DNA of 15,900 bases. Origin: Penaeus vannamei (taxonomy: Eukaryota > Arthropoda > Malacostraca > Decapoda > Penaeidae). The stretch lies in assembly GCF_042767895.1 (NCBI RefSeq), contig NC_091576.1, positions 17,682,811-17,698,710 of the forward strand, read 5' to 3'. The translations under genes and the position numbers were made by a program. Below, one piece after another: positions 7,572-15,900 of the stretch (its first letter is position 1; every line of letters starts with the position of its first letter). The notes under the pieces are model-generated. The model ran no database searches. It was given only the letters and a program-made list of their open reading frames with translations, and was not told the DNA's origin.

Positions 7572-7667
7572 TGCCAGAAGGGCTAAATAAAATATGCCAG
7601 AAGGGCTTAAATACAGTAAAACTTGCCAGAAGGGCTGAACAATTATTAAAAATATGCCAGAAGGGCT
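7572..7667 (-). repeat. Four 13-bp iterons in the 5' LTR
   Basis: TGCCAGAAGGGCT occurs at 7572-7584, 7595-7607, 7624-7636 and 7655-7667. These copies correspond to those of the 3' LTR, although the base before the first copy differs. In sense they lie near the 3' end of this LTR and so would probably be transcribed as part of R/U5. Confidence 0.8.
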
Positions 7668-8964
7668 TAAAAACAGTAAAAAGAACTGGCATCTATGTTA
7701 AGATACGTAAAATGACACCAACAAGGAGTAGAGGTAAGAGATAGCTTGAAGAAAAGTAAATGAAAAGATCGTAAAACCAGAAAAGTAAAAAGTAAAAGCT
7801 GAAGTAAAAGTCCAGGTAAAGGACGAGTAAAAGGGTAAAACGAATAAAAGTAGTAAAAGGAACCAGTAAAAGTAAGTAAAATTCAGAGTAAGTAAAAAGT
7901 AAAAGTAAAGGCACACATGGTTCAAGGTAAAAAAAATAGAGTAAAACAGTAAAATAACACGTCCAGCATAAATACACCTAGGCAAGTAAAAGGGGCAGTA
8001 CAACCTTGTTTCAGCATCCGAGGTGTAGAATCCAGACAGGTAAATCCAAGGGTCAAGTCAAACACAGTCAAAGTATCCACTTCGTTTATTTGGCAAAAAC
8101 ATGGGGGTTACATTGGTTCACGCGGACGGAGTGGTAGCGGTAAAAATGATTAAAACAATAAATAGGAAATATTAAAATAAAAGAAAATATACACAAGATA
8201 AAACAAAAGGTAAAAACAATAAAACATCACAAGAAATAAATGGGAAAATAATAATTAGCAAAAAAAAATACGTAAAACCATCTGCTGCGATTCAGAAATA
8301 AAAATATAAAAATCAGTGACTTGCTCTCAGGGTAAAAGAGAGATTAAAATGACCAGTAAGTAAAAGCAAAGCACAAAAAACTAAAACTGAACTTGAAGAT
8401 AAAAGGAATAAAAAGTACGAGAGAAATCGCAGCAGATGAGGATGCCCCCTTATCCGCACATCATGTGAATCCTTGTGGGATATTGGCGGATAGCAAACGA
8501 ATTCAGTGGAAGTTTTATTAAAAATGTATACAAAAAGGTGTAAATGAAAGTAGAATACATGTAAAATACGCCAGCATAAAACAGAAGTAAAATAAAAGTG
8601 TAGAAATCAGGCTGGCAGAGGGAAGTGGTCCACTGTGCTCGACTCGCCCTGTGGATTACGGAGGATGCTGGGTAGGAATGGGGTAGGATGGGGGCAGGAG
8701 TGGATAGGGTTAAAGGTAGAAGATAGGACAAACGGGAGAAAAAGAATGGGGAAGGGAGGAATGAGCGTAGAAGTAGAGGAAAGCGAAAAAGCGAAGGAAC
8801 AGGAAGAGGGTGCGAATAAGAGGGGTACGAGGGGAAATGCGGCAGGATACAGGATAGGATAGGGATAGGATGGAGGTAGGATAGGTTAGAGATGAAGATA
8901 AGAAGTAGAACAAGCAGAGGAAAAGAGTAAAAGAGGGAGAAACTAGCACAGAAGTAGAGGGGAG

Positions 8965-8973
8965 TATAAAAAG
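8965..8973 (+). promoter_or_regulatory. TATA-box-like sequence, antisense to the element
   Basis: TATAAAAAG on the plus strand within the LTR, duplicated at 3056-3064 in the other LTR. It points opposite to gag-pro. From the 3' LTR it would direct transcription into the element antisense; from this copy it would direct it into flanking DNA. This is a motif match only, in a purine-rich context where such matches arise easily. Confidence 0.2.
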
Positions 8974-9098
8974 CGAGGGGACAAGGAGAGGGTGCGAATA
9001 AGAGGAGAGGGATATGAGGATAGAGGAAAAGGGGGGGGGGAAGGATAGGTGATGGGTAAGGTCTGTGGGGGGGGGGGGAGGAGGTTGAAAACCTCACA

Positions 9099-9102
9099 GA
9101 TA
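9099..9102. repeat. Target-site duplication GATA, right copy
   Basis: Direct repeat of 1344-1347 immediately outside the LTR terminus CCTCACA. It is followed by TACATGGGGGTTTATTGGG, which continues the interrupted minisatellite unit. Confidence 0.85.
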
Positions 9103-9450
9103 TACATGGGGGTTTATTGGGTCTTTATTTAAGGGAGAAGGAAGGAAAGGAGAGAAAAGGAAGGTGGAAAAGGTAAAAATGGAAAAAGGAGGAAGAGAGG
9201 AGGAGGCAAACAAAGGAAGAGGGAGAAGTGGAGAAAGGAAGAAGGAGGAGGAGGGTAAAAAGGGAGGAAAGACACATGATTATCGAGGTTTTATGTAAGG
9301 GAGAGGGAAGGTAGGAAGAGAGAGAAAGGGAAAGAGGAAGAGGAGGAAAAAGATAAAGAATGGGGGAAGTGGAGAGAAAGGAGAGAAATATGACGATAGA
9401 CATAGAGGGCTTATCGAGGTTTCATTTAAGAAAGAGGGAAGGAAAGGCTT
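9099..9450. repeat. Purine-rich minisatellite, right part
   Basis: Continuation of the array at 838-1347. Anchors resembling TATACATGGGGGTTTATTGGG plus a TTTAAGGGAGA-like stretch occur at 9101. More diverged ones (TTATCGAGGTTT followed by a TGTAAGGGAGAGGG or CATTTAAGAAAGAGGG string) occur near 9280 and 9411. Divergence increases to the right. Confidence 0.7.
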
Positions 9451-10010
9451 AATAAAGAAAGAGAAAGGAAAGGCGGAAGGATGGAGGAAGTAGAAAGAAA
9501 GGAAGAAGAAGGAAATTAGGGGAAGGGAAGCGGAAGGAAGGAAGAAGAGGAGGAATAAGAAAGGAAGAGGGGTATAGAAATAATAAAGAGAGAAGAAGGA
9601 GAAGAAAGAAAATAAAGAAAATGAGGAAGAGAAGGAAAAAGAAGAAGAAAAGAGATGATAGAAGAAGGACGATGATCTTGCAAGGGAAAAAGACAAAGAA
9701 GAAGAGGAGAAGGAAGTGGAGAAGAGAACGAGGAGGAGAAAGGAAGAGAGAGAGACAGTACACAAGGAAGAGAAAATGAAGATAGGAGAACAAGAAAAAT
9801 GGATAATAAAAGATTGACAGCAAGAGGACGAGAAAGGGAAGGGAAGGGATAAAAGGAGAAGGAGAATAAAGGAAGGTCAGAAAGGGTGGCTGGATGGATA
9901 CGAAGGAGGGAATTAAGGGAATGTGATAAATATGAAGAAAGAAAAGAAAACAAAGTGGGAGTCAGATGAAGAAAGAAAAGTGAAAAAGAAAGAGAAAGAG
10001 CAGGGAGGGT
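9451..10010. repeat. Purine-rich (GAA/GGA) low-complexity DNA
   Basis: Nearly all A and G, with GAAGAAGGA-type text and no clear period. Frames on the minus strand are Ser/Phe/Leu-only and are composition artefacts. It could be the decayed end of the neighbouring minisatellite. Confidence 0.7.
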
Positions 10011-10016
10011 AATCAA

Positions 10017-10050
10017 AATAATAATAATAATAATGATAATGATAATAATG

Positions 10051-10147
<97 letters not shown>

Positions 10148-10240
10148 TAATAATAATAATAATAATAATGATAATAATAATAATAGTAATGATGATGATG
10201 ATGATGATGATGAAGAAAAAGAAGAATAAGAATAAGAATA
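10017..10240. repeat. (AAT)n/(GAT)n microsatellite
   Basis: About 170 bp of ATA/AAT trinucleotides with scattered GAT and AAC variants, then a pure (GAT)7-8 block near 10188-10212, then AAGAAG/AATAAG. The poly-Ile and poly-Tyr frames seen here are not genes. Confidence 0.95.
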
Positions 10241-10249
10241 AGAAGAGAT

Positions 10250-11160
10250 AACACGTAAAAAAATTAAAAAAAATAAAAACGGGATAGGAATAAGACAATG
10301 TATGCGTTAATTTGTTTGTTTGTTTGTTTTTTGACTCGTATGTCAGGAATTTTGCCTTATTTACTATAATGAAACTGTTGATCTCATTTTCACAAATAAT
10401 CCTTTGTAATCCTTGCCTTGATCTTTAGAAATGACTAAACAGATGAATACTAGAAGTTAAATTATCCAAAAGGCTATTAAGATTATATGAACAGAATTAT
10501 CTTTGGCACAAAGCACGGACAAGTGAATAGCTGTGAAAAGTAGAATCTGATGAATGTTATCCATAAAGGAATCAATACTATGCAAGCACGCCGCCCTTGC
10601 TGGAGATAGTGAAATGTTATGTCAATCTCCCGTAGAGTTCCTGCATTTCCTCCCATCTAAACAGTATGCTTCTGTCATTAAATATTCCATCAGTCATCCT
10701 TCAAATGTCCAATATTACTAAAAGCGAGAAAGTCATAATCATTTCTAAAACCAAATCATCTTTTCATCTCTTTCTCTCTCCTCTCCTTCTCTCCCTCTCT
10801 TTCTCTCTCTCTCTTTCCTCTTCTCATTTGCGTGTGAAGTATAGAATATCAACTGCATAATACCATAAAGACCAAGCATTTCACTACCTTTTACGTATAT
10901 ATACATAATTTTTCCAAATACTTGTATGCACATCTAACATTCCTCTGATATATATATACATATTTATACTACCGTGGCTACCTGTGTACACCTGTAAACC
11001 TGGCCGTGAGTGCACACAGCGCCCGATCTCTCACCCTCGCTTGTCAAAAGGTTTTCATATCAGTTCAATGATAATCCTCTTTACGTGATCAGAGACTGCG
11101 TTCGTGCAACCGGCTGTGCTTATACGAACGGCTTTCAGAGGTGATGTCCCTTGCTTCCTC
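10250..11160. other. Unique-looking noncoding region
   Basis: About 900 bp of balanced AT-rich sequence without a credible ORF or RNA gene. It contains a short TTTG repeat (about 10311-10330), a CT-rich stretch (about 10768-10825) and TATATATACATA text near 10948-10965. There is a 7-bp inverted repeat CGTTCGT/ACGAACG at 11099-11105 and 11124-11130. Nothing identifies a function. Confidence 0.5.
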
Positions 11161-11403
11161 GGAGAATAATCATTAAAAGCCCCCCCTGGAAAGAGAAAAA
11201 AAGAAAAAAAACGAGAGAGAGAGAGAGAATACGTACACACGCTTCTATACACATGCACGGAAACGGTTATATCATCTTTGCAATTGCACAGAATGGAGCA
11301 AAAGCGAGGCGGATGTTGATAGCGCCATCGCCACCTTATACTGCATGATGAACACTTACTGTCATGTTGCCCTCCTGTGATATTTGTTCCCTGGCGCCGT
11401 TAA
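11161..11403. other. Short A/GA-rich stretch and unique island
   Basis: A C-run, an AAAAAGAAAAAAAACGAGAGAG stretch (about 11190-11228), then about 170 bp of unique-looking sequence. No ORF of note and no recognised motif. Confidence 0.4.
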
Positions 11404-11880
11404 GTGTGTATGTGTGTGGGGGGGAGGAGGGAGGGGGAGGAAAATGAGGGAGGGGAGGAGGGGACGAGGGGCAGGAAAGGAGGGACAAGGGGAGGATGGG
11501 GAGGAAGGAGAAGAAGAGAAGGGGGAGGAAGGGGACAAGGATTAGGAGGAGGAAGAGATGGGAAGAGGGAGGAAAAAGGGAAGGGGGGAGGAAGGGGAAA
11601 AGGAGGAGGAGGAGGAGGAGGAAGGGAAGTTGGATTAGGAGGAGGAAAAGAAAACTGAAAGAGGGAGAAAGAAGGAGAAAGAAGGGAAGGGGGAAGGAAG
11701 GGGAGGGGAGGAGGTACGGGAGGGGAAGGTGAACGAAGAGGGAGAAGGAGAAGGGGGATGGGAAGGAGGAAGGGGAAGAGGTGTTGGAGAAGGATGAGGA
11801 GGAGGAAAAAGGAAAATGAAAGGAGAGGGAGAAGAAAGAGGAGGAGGAAATGTAGGAGAAATGGGAGGAGGAGGAGAGAA
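11404..11880. repeat. GGA/GGAAG purine-rich low-complexity block
   Basis: Begins with GTGTGTATGTGTGTGG and a G run, then nearly 470 bp of only A and G with many GGAGGA and GGGG runs and almost no pyrimidine. Gly/Arg/Glu and Ser/Pro/Phe frames on either strand follow from composition. It is polypurine DNA with triplex and quadruplex potential. Confidence 0.8.
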
Positions 11881-11944
11881 ATAAGAAGGACGTGATGGTC
11901 AGATGTCTAGATAGTGACCGACAAATTGACAGAAAGTCCTTGAA

Positions 11945-12152
11945 ATGAGTAGTGAAAAACAAAGAAACACAGACTACCACAAACATAAAAAAACAAACAA
12001 AGAAAAAGAAAAAAAGAGAAAAAACGAAGACAAAGAAAAAAAACTGAAAGAAGAGAAAAAACAGATTACGAAAGAGACAGAAAGAGAGAAAATAAAAGAA
12101 ACACAAAATGAAGATAATACTAATAAAAAAAAAAACAAAAAAAAAAAAAAAA
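11945..12152. repeat. A-rich low-complexity block
   Basis: A-rich text with AAAG, AAAC and GAAA steps, ending in two long A runs (about 12125-12152). The Lys/Glu frame is low complexity. It could be an expanded poly(A)-like tract, but no retroposon body was recognised beside it. Confidence 0.7.
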
Positions 12153-12268
12153 CTCATTCCTCCTTTAATTCGACTAGGGATAGATGTAAAGGGGAATCTC
12201 CTGTGCTCTGCCCAGGGATACTTAAGAACACGTTTGCGACACGTTCTGAATGTGACTACCTGTACAGC
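12153..12268. other. Short unique island
   Basis: About 115 bp of normal composition between the A-rich block and a G run. It contains ACACGTTTGCGACACGTTCTG, with the repeated word ACACGTT/ACACGTT. No gene is visible. Confidence 0.35.
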
Positions 12269-12900
12269 GGGGGGGGGGGGAGGGGGGGAGAGGAGAGAGG
12301 GGAAAAGTGAAACTGGGGAGAGGAAGAAGGAAGAAAGGAGAGGGAGGGAGAATAGAAGGAAATGGGGAGAGGAAGAGAGAGGAGAAAAACGGGGGGAAGA
12401 GGATTAAAGAAAGGAAATGAGGATAGAACGAAATGGGGAGAGGAAAGAAAGCGGAGAAAAAGGGAGAAAGAGAATAGAAGAAAGGAAAAAAGGATAAAAG
12501 GAAATGGGAAGAGAAAAGAAAGAGGAGAAAAAAGTGGAAAGAAGATATAGGGAAAAGGAAGAGGAAGAAGGAGAATTTTAAAAAGCAAAAAAAAGGATAG
12601 AGGGAAATGGGGAGAGGAAAAAAGAAGATAAAGGGAAAAGAAGGTAAAGGAAAATTATGAGAGGAAGAATGAGAAAGATGGAAAGAGAATAAAGGAAAAA
12701 GGAGGGAGGAAGGGGGAGGAGAAAAGAAGGGAAAGAGAAAAGATGAAACTAGGAAGAGGAGGAAAGTTAAAAGAAGGAAAGAAGATAAAGGGAAATGGGA
12801 AGGGGAGAAAAAAAAAGCAAGAAAGGAGATGGGGAGATGAAGAAGAAGAAAATAAAAGGAAAGAGAATAGAAGGAAATGGGAAAAGGAAGAAAGAAAGAA
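12269..12900. repeat. Purine-rich minisatellite, period about 71 bp at its start
   Basis: A G run is followed by purine-only DNA in which a GAAATGGG(G/A)AGAGGAA-type word recurs near 12358, 12429, 12500, 12604, 12790 and 12875. The first intervals are 71 bp and later ones irregular. It runs into the N gap, so its true length is unknown. Confidence 0.7.
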
Positions 12901-13400
12901 NNNNNNNNNNNNNNNNNNNNNNNNNNNNNNNNNNNNNNNNNNNNNNNNNNNNNNNNNNNNNNNNNNNNNNNNNNNNNNNNNNNNNNNNNNNNNNNNNNNN
13001 NNNNNNNNNNNNNNNNNNNNNNNNNNNNNNNNNNNNNNNNNNNNNNNNNNNNNNNNNNNNNNNNNNNNNNNNNNNNNNNNNNNNNNNNNNNNNNNNNNNN
13101 NNNNNNNNNNNNNNNNNNNNNNNNNNNNNNNNNNNNNNNNNNNNNNNNNNNNNNNNNNNNNNNNNNNNNNNNNNNNNNNNNNNNNNNNNNNNNNNNNNNN
13201 NNNNNNNNNNNNNNNNNNNNNNNNNNNNNNNNNNNNNNNNNNNNNNNNNNNNNNNNNNNNNNNNNNNNNNNNNNNNNNNNNNNNNNNNNNNNNNNNNNNN
13301 NNNNNNNNNNNNNNNNNNNNNNNNNNNNNNNNNNNNNNNNNNNNNNNNNNNNNNNNNNNNNNNNNNNNNNNNNNNNNNNNNNNNNNNNNNNNNNNNNNNN
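12901..13400. other. Assembly gap, 500 N
   Basis: Exactly 500 unknown bases. A round number suggests a placeholder rather than a measured size. Frames listed across it have no meaning. Confidence 0.99.
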
Positions 13401-13460
13401 TCTCTTTCTCTCTCTCTCTCTTCCCCTTTCTCTCCTTCCTCTCTCTCTCTCTCTCTTCCT

Positions 13461-13541
<81 letters not shown>

Positions 13542-13555
13542 CGCTCTCTCTCCTT
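13401..13555. repeat. (CT)n microsatellite
   Basis: CT dinucleotides with interruptions until about 13460, then pure (TC)n to about 13537. This is pyrimidine on the plus strand, whereas the left side of the gap is purine. Confidence 0.95.
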
Positions 13556-13680
13556 TCACTCTGCTGTCTGTGTGTTTGTGAGTATCCATTGACCAGATTT
13601 TGCCGCCTCATAAAATTTTGCCTGAAATCAAAGTGGGCATGAAAACTCAGAGAGAGGGGGGGGGGGTATCCAGGGTGTTT
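13556..13680. other. Short unique island
   Basis: About 120 bp of mixed composition containing AGAGAGAG followed by a G run at about 13650-13666. No gene or recognised motif. Confidence 0.35.
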
Positions 13681-13965
13681 CCCCTCTTTCTCTCCATTAC
13701 CCCATTAACTATTCTTCCCTCCGTCCCCTCCTTTCCTCCCTCCTCTTTTGCCCTTTCTCATCTACCGTTAATTTCCGTCTCTCACCTTCCCTCACCTTCT
13801 TTCATTTCTCTCTCTCACTTTCCCTCCCCTTTCTTTTATTTATTTCTCTCCTTTCCTCTTTCCCTCTCACCCCTTCTTTCTTTTTCCTTCTTTTTTATCC
13901 TTTATATCCATCTTTGCTTCTCTCTCATTCCCCTTTCTCTTTTTCTCCTTCTCTTTTTTCCACAA
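13681..13965. repeat. Pyrimidine-rich low-complexity block
   Basis: CTTTC, TTCCC and CTCTC text with a recurring word near TCTCACCTTCCCTC/TCTCACTTTCCCTC (about 13780-13830). It is polypyrimidine and ends just before the G-rich block. Ser/Pro/Phe frames reflect composition. Confidence 0.75.
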
Positions 13966-13978
13966 ATTCCGGTAAAAG

Positions 13979-14520
13979 TGAGGGGGGTGATGGGGGGGGG
14001 TAGTAGGTATGGGTAGGAGGGGAGGGAGGAGAGGGAGGGGAGGGAGGGAGGGAGGGGAGGGAGGAGAGGGAGGGAGGGAGGGAGGGAGGGGAGGGAGGAG
14101 AGAGGGAGGGGAGGGAGGGAGGGAGGGGAGGGAGGGGAGGGAGGGAGGGAGGAGAGGGAGGGAGGAAGGGGAGGGGAAGGAGAGGGGAGAGGGAGGAGGG
14201 GAGGGGAGGGAGGGAGGGGATGGGAAGAGAGGGAAGGAGGGGAAGGAGGGGGGAGGGAGGGAGGGGAAGGGAGGGAGGGAGGAGAGGGAGGGGAGGGAGG
14301 GGAGGGAGGGTGGAGGGAGGGGAGGGAGGTGAGGGAGGGGAGGGAGGAGGGAGGGGAGGGAGGAGAGGGAGGGAGGGAGGGGAGGGAGGAGAGGGGAGGG
14401 AGGGGAGGGAGGGGAGGGAGGGGAGGGAGGAGAGGGAGGGGGGGGAGGGGAGGGGGGAGGGGGAGGAGGAGAGGGAGGTGAGGGAGGGGAGGGAGGAGAG
14501 GGAGGGGAGGAGAGGGGAGT
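13979..14520 (+). repeat. GGGA/GGAGGGAGGG array with quadruplex potential
   Basis: About 540 bp of G-rich purine DNA made of GGGAGG, GGGGAGGG and GGAGAGGGAGG units with essentially no C and only a few T. GGG runs separated by one to three bases occur throughout, satisfying the G-quadruplex pattern many times over. Frames here are Gly/Arg/Glu or Pro/Leu/Ser repeats. Confidence 0.9.
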
Positions 14521-14579
14521 AAGTAAGACAAAAGAATGAGTAATCGCTAACTGTTAATTGCTTGTCTGTCTATGAGATG

Positions 14580-14795
14580 TGAGTGTGTTTGGGGCGTGAG
14601 GTGTATATGTGTATATGTAGATGCATGTGTGTGTGTCTGAATGCATTTGTACTTAAGTTCGTTTGTGTGTGTGTTCTTATATCAAGTTCTGTGTCTATGT
14701 GTGCGTGTACAATATGTTTGTATTCGAGTGTCCTAGGTGTGTGTGTGTGTGATTGTATGCATGTGTGAGTGTGTGAAAGTGTCTGAGTATGTGTG
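14580..14795. repeat. Imperfect (TG)n region
   Basis: GTGTGTGT runs broken by ATG, CTG and TCTGAA steps. This is a decayed TG microsatellite. The short Cys/Val frame across it is an artefact. Confidence 0.8.
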
Positions 14796-14950
14796 TGCAT
14801 TAATGATAATGATCATACCTGGTTATTGTGCCAAATTACATAATCAGTGGAGATGCATGAATAAGGGGCAATCATTCATAATACGATGTAATGATGATAC
14901 TATTAAGAAGATTATCAATGAAAATAAATATGATATAGGCAGCTAGGATA
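14796..14950. other. Short unique island
   Basis: AT-rich, with ATAATGAT words but no clear repeat, ORF or RNA gene. Confidence 0.35.
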
Positions 14951-15160
14951 CGATATCATTATCATAATTGCTTGTATTATTGTTGTTGCTATATTTAGCG
15001 TCATTATTTCTGTCATTAGTACCATTATCAGTTTCACTGTTTTTGTAATAATCATTATCATTATTATCAGTATTATCATTATTATTAATAACATTATAAT
15101 CATTATTGTTTTAGCATTATGATTTTCATTATCATTATCATTACCATTATAATCTGCTAC
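14951..15160. repeat. Imperfect (ATT/ATC)n repeat, first block
   Basis: TATCATTATCATTATTATTA-type trinucleotide text, heavily interrupted. A second block with the same motif lies at about 15381-15608, so the island at 15161-15380 interrupts one older array. Confidence 0.8.
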
Positions 15161-15380
15161 TATGCAACATAAGACAAAAAGAAAATGTGACCTAATGATG
15201 ACCTCTCAAGGCACTAAGGTCAACAGAGGTCAGACAGGGTAAGAAAAGTTTATCTTGGTTTCTTTATCCTGGTTTACCCGATGATGTTTTTTTTATGTAA
15301 TCCGAAACGTCGTGTAATCTAGAGTGAAATTGGTTTTGTTTACTTAGAATTTTCCTTTTCTTTTCTTTTTTCTTTTTCTA
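15161..15380. other. Unique island inside the ATT/ATC repeat
   Basis: About 220 bp of mixed composition flanked on both sides by ATT/ATC repeats. It contains the AGGTCA cluster, TCTTGGTTTCTTTATCCTGG with imperfectly repeated CTTGGTTT/CCTGGTTT, and CCGATGATG...CCGAAACGTCG (15278-15312). It may be a short inserted element, but terminal repeats were not found. Confidence 0.35.
15188..15232. promoter_or_regulatory. Cluster of four AGGTCA nuclear-receptor half-sites
   Basis: TGACCT at 15188-15193 and 15199-15204 (a direct repeat with 5-bp spacing on the minus strand) is followed by AGGTCA at 15217-15222 and 15227-15232 (a direct repeat with 4-bp spacing on the plus strand). The two pairs face outward across a 12-bp centre. 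AGGTCA is the core half-site of many nuclear receptors, including RXR/USP partners. Binding is inferred. The arrangement is also an imperfect inverted repeat and could equally be a hairpin remnant of a mobile element. Confidence 0.35.

Positions 15381-15900
<520 letters not shown>

Larger units (their letters stand above)
1348..9098 (-). mobile_element. Non-autonomous Gag-Pro LTR retrotransposon (Ty3/gypsy-like)
   Basis: A complete LTR element in minus orientation. In sense order it has a 5' LTR (7256-9098), a 14-nt spacer, a primer binding site (7224-7241), a leader of about 560 nt, gag (6662-4896), an overlapping protease ORF ending at 3512, a 3' untranslated segment of about 320 nt, a polypurine tract, and a 3' LTR (1348-3190). 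It is flanked by a GATA duplication. The Gag capsid-like region, the zinc knuckle and a single-DTG protease suggest Ty3/gypsy affinity. No reverse transcriptase, RNase H or integrase is present, and the space between the protease linker and the 3' LTR is too short to hold them. Movement would require Pol supplied in trans by a related full element. By eye the LTRs differ at only about ten places, so the insertion is young. Confidence 0.9.
7256..9098 (-). repeat. 5' LTR
   Basis: 1,843 bp, and the near-identical partner of 1348-3190 with the same TG...CA termini. In sense orientation it starts TGTGAGGTTTTC at 9098 and ends CCTTACA at 7256. It should carry the element promoter. I could not find a convincing sense TATA box; a weak TATATTTT-like site lies near 8184-8191. 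The pyrimidine-rich sense strand from about 9090 to 8670 is the presumptive U3. Confidence 0.9.

Noticed and set aside
7698..8003. Phe/Leu/Tyr-rich minus frames in the LTRs (also 1789-2094, 1784-2068, 7693-7977)
   Set aside because: They are translations of GTAAAA-rich text, identical in both LTRs, with no domain-like features.
8450..9097. 215-codon minus frame in the 5' LTR
   Set aside because: It starts at GTG at the LTR edge, has low-complexity Ser/Pro/Leu content, and is broken in the other LTR by G-run length differences.
9913..10298. Poly-Ile/poly-Tyr frames
   Set aside because: Direct translation of the AAT microsatellite.
11099..11130. Possible structured RNA or tRNA fragment around CGTTCGT...ACGAACG
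   Set aside because: A 7-bp stem with an 18-nt loop only; no tRNA A/B box and no further pairing.
12124..12152. A runs as a possible SINE or processed-pseudogene tail
   Set aside because: No tRNA-like promoter boxes, target duplication or retroposon body were found next to it, and the whole preceding 200 bp is A-rich.
12222..13642. Several long frames crossing the N gap
   Set aside because: The gap has unknown bases and probably unknown length; both flanks are simple repeats.

Overview
The window looks like repeat-rich nuclear DNA from an animal, most plausibly an arthropod. A decapod crustacean such as a penaeid shrimp would fit the very high density of simple repeats, but that is an inference. 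No cellular gene can be supported. There are no ribosome binding sites or operons, and a 500-base N gap points to a draft assembly. The only convincing protein-coding content belongs to one LTR retrotransposon on the minus strand.

Layout. Positions 1-740 hold a degenerate repeat of roughly 100-140 bp that passes into C-rich low-complexity DNA. Positions 838-1347 are a purine-rich minisatellite. It resumes at 9099 and is split by a 7,751-bp LTR retrotransposon (1348-9098). From about 9450 to the right end there are long purine-rich or pyrimidine-rich blocks, an AAT/GAT microsatellite, an A-rich block, the N gap (12901-13400), a G-rich block with strong quadruplex potential (13979-14520), and TG, ATT/ATC, GA and GATA repeats. 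Short unique-looking islands lie between them.

The retrotransposon is structurally complete at its ends. It has two 1,843-bp LTRs that are nearly identical by eye (5' LTR 7256-9098, 3' LTR 1348-3190 in the sense of the element), TG...CA termini, and a 4-bp GATA target-site duplication. It also has an 18-nt primer binding site that appears to match a leucine tRNA 3' end, and a short polypurine tract. Inside it encodes Gag (coiled coil, capsid-like region, CHHC and CCHC zinc motifs). In an overlapping +1 frame lies an aspartic-protease ORF that runs through a post-protease linker and ends in a very acidic tail. Reverse transcriptase, RNase H and integrase are absent. The element therefore looks like a recently mobilised, non-autonomous Gag-Pro Ty3/gypsy-type element that would need Pol supplied in trans.

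Outside the element the most interesting site is at 15188-15232. There, four perfect AGGTCA/TGACCT nuclear-receptor half-sites sit within 45 bp of an otherwise unremarkable island.
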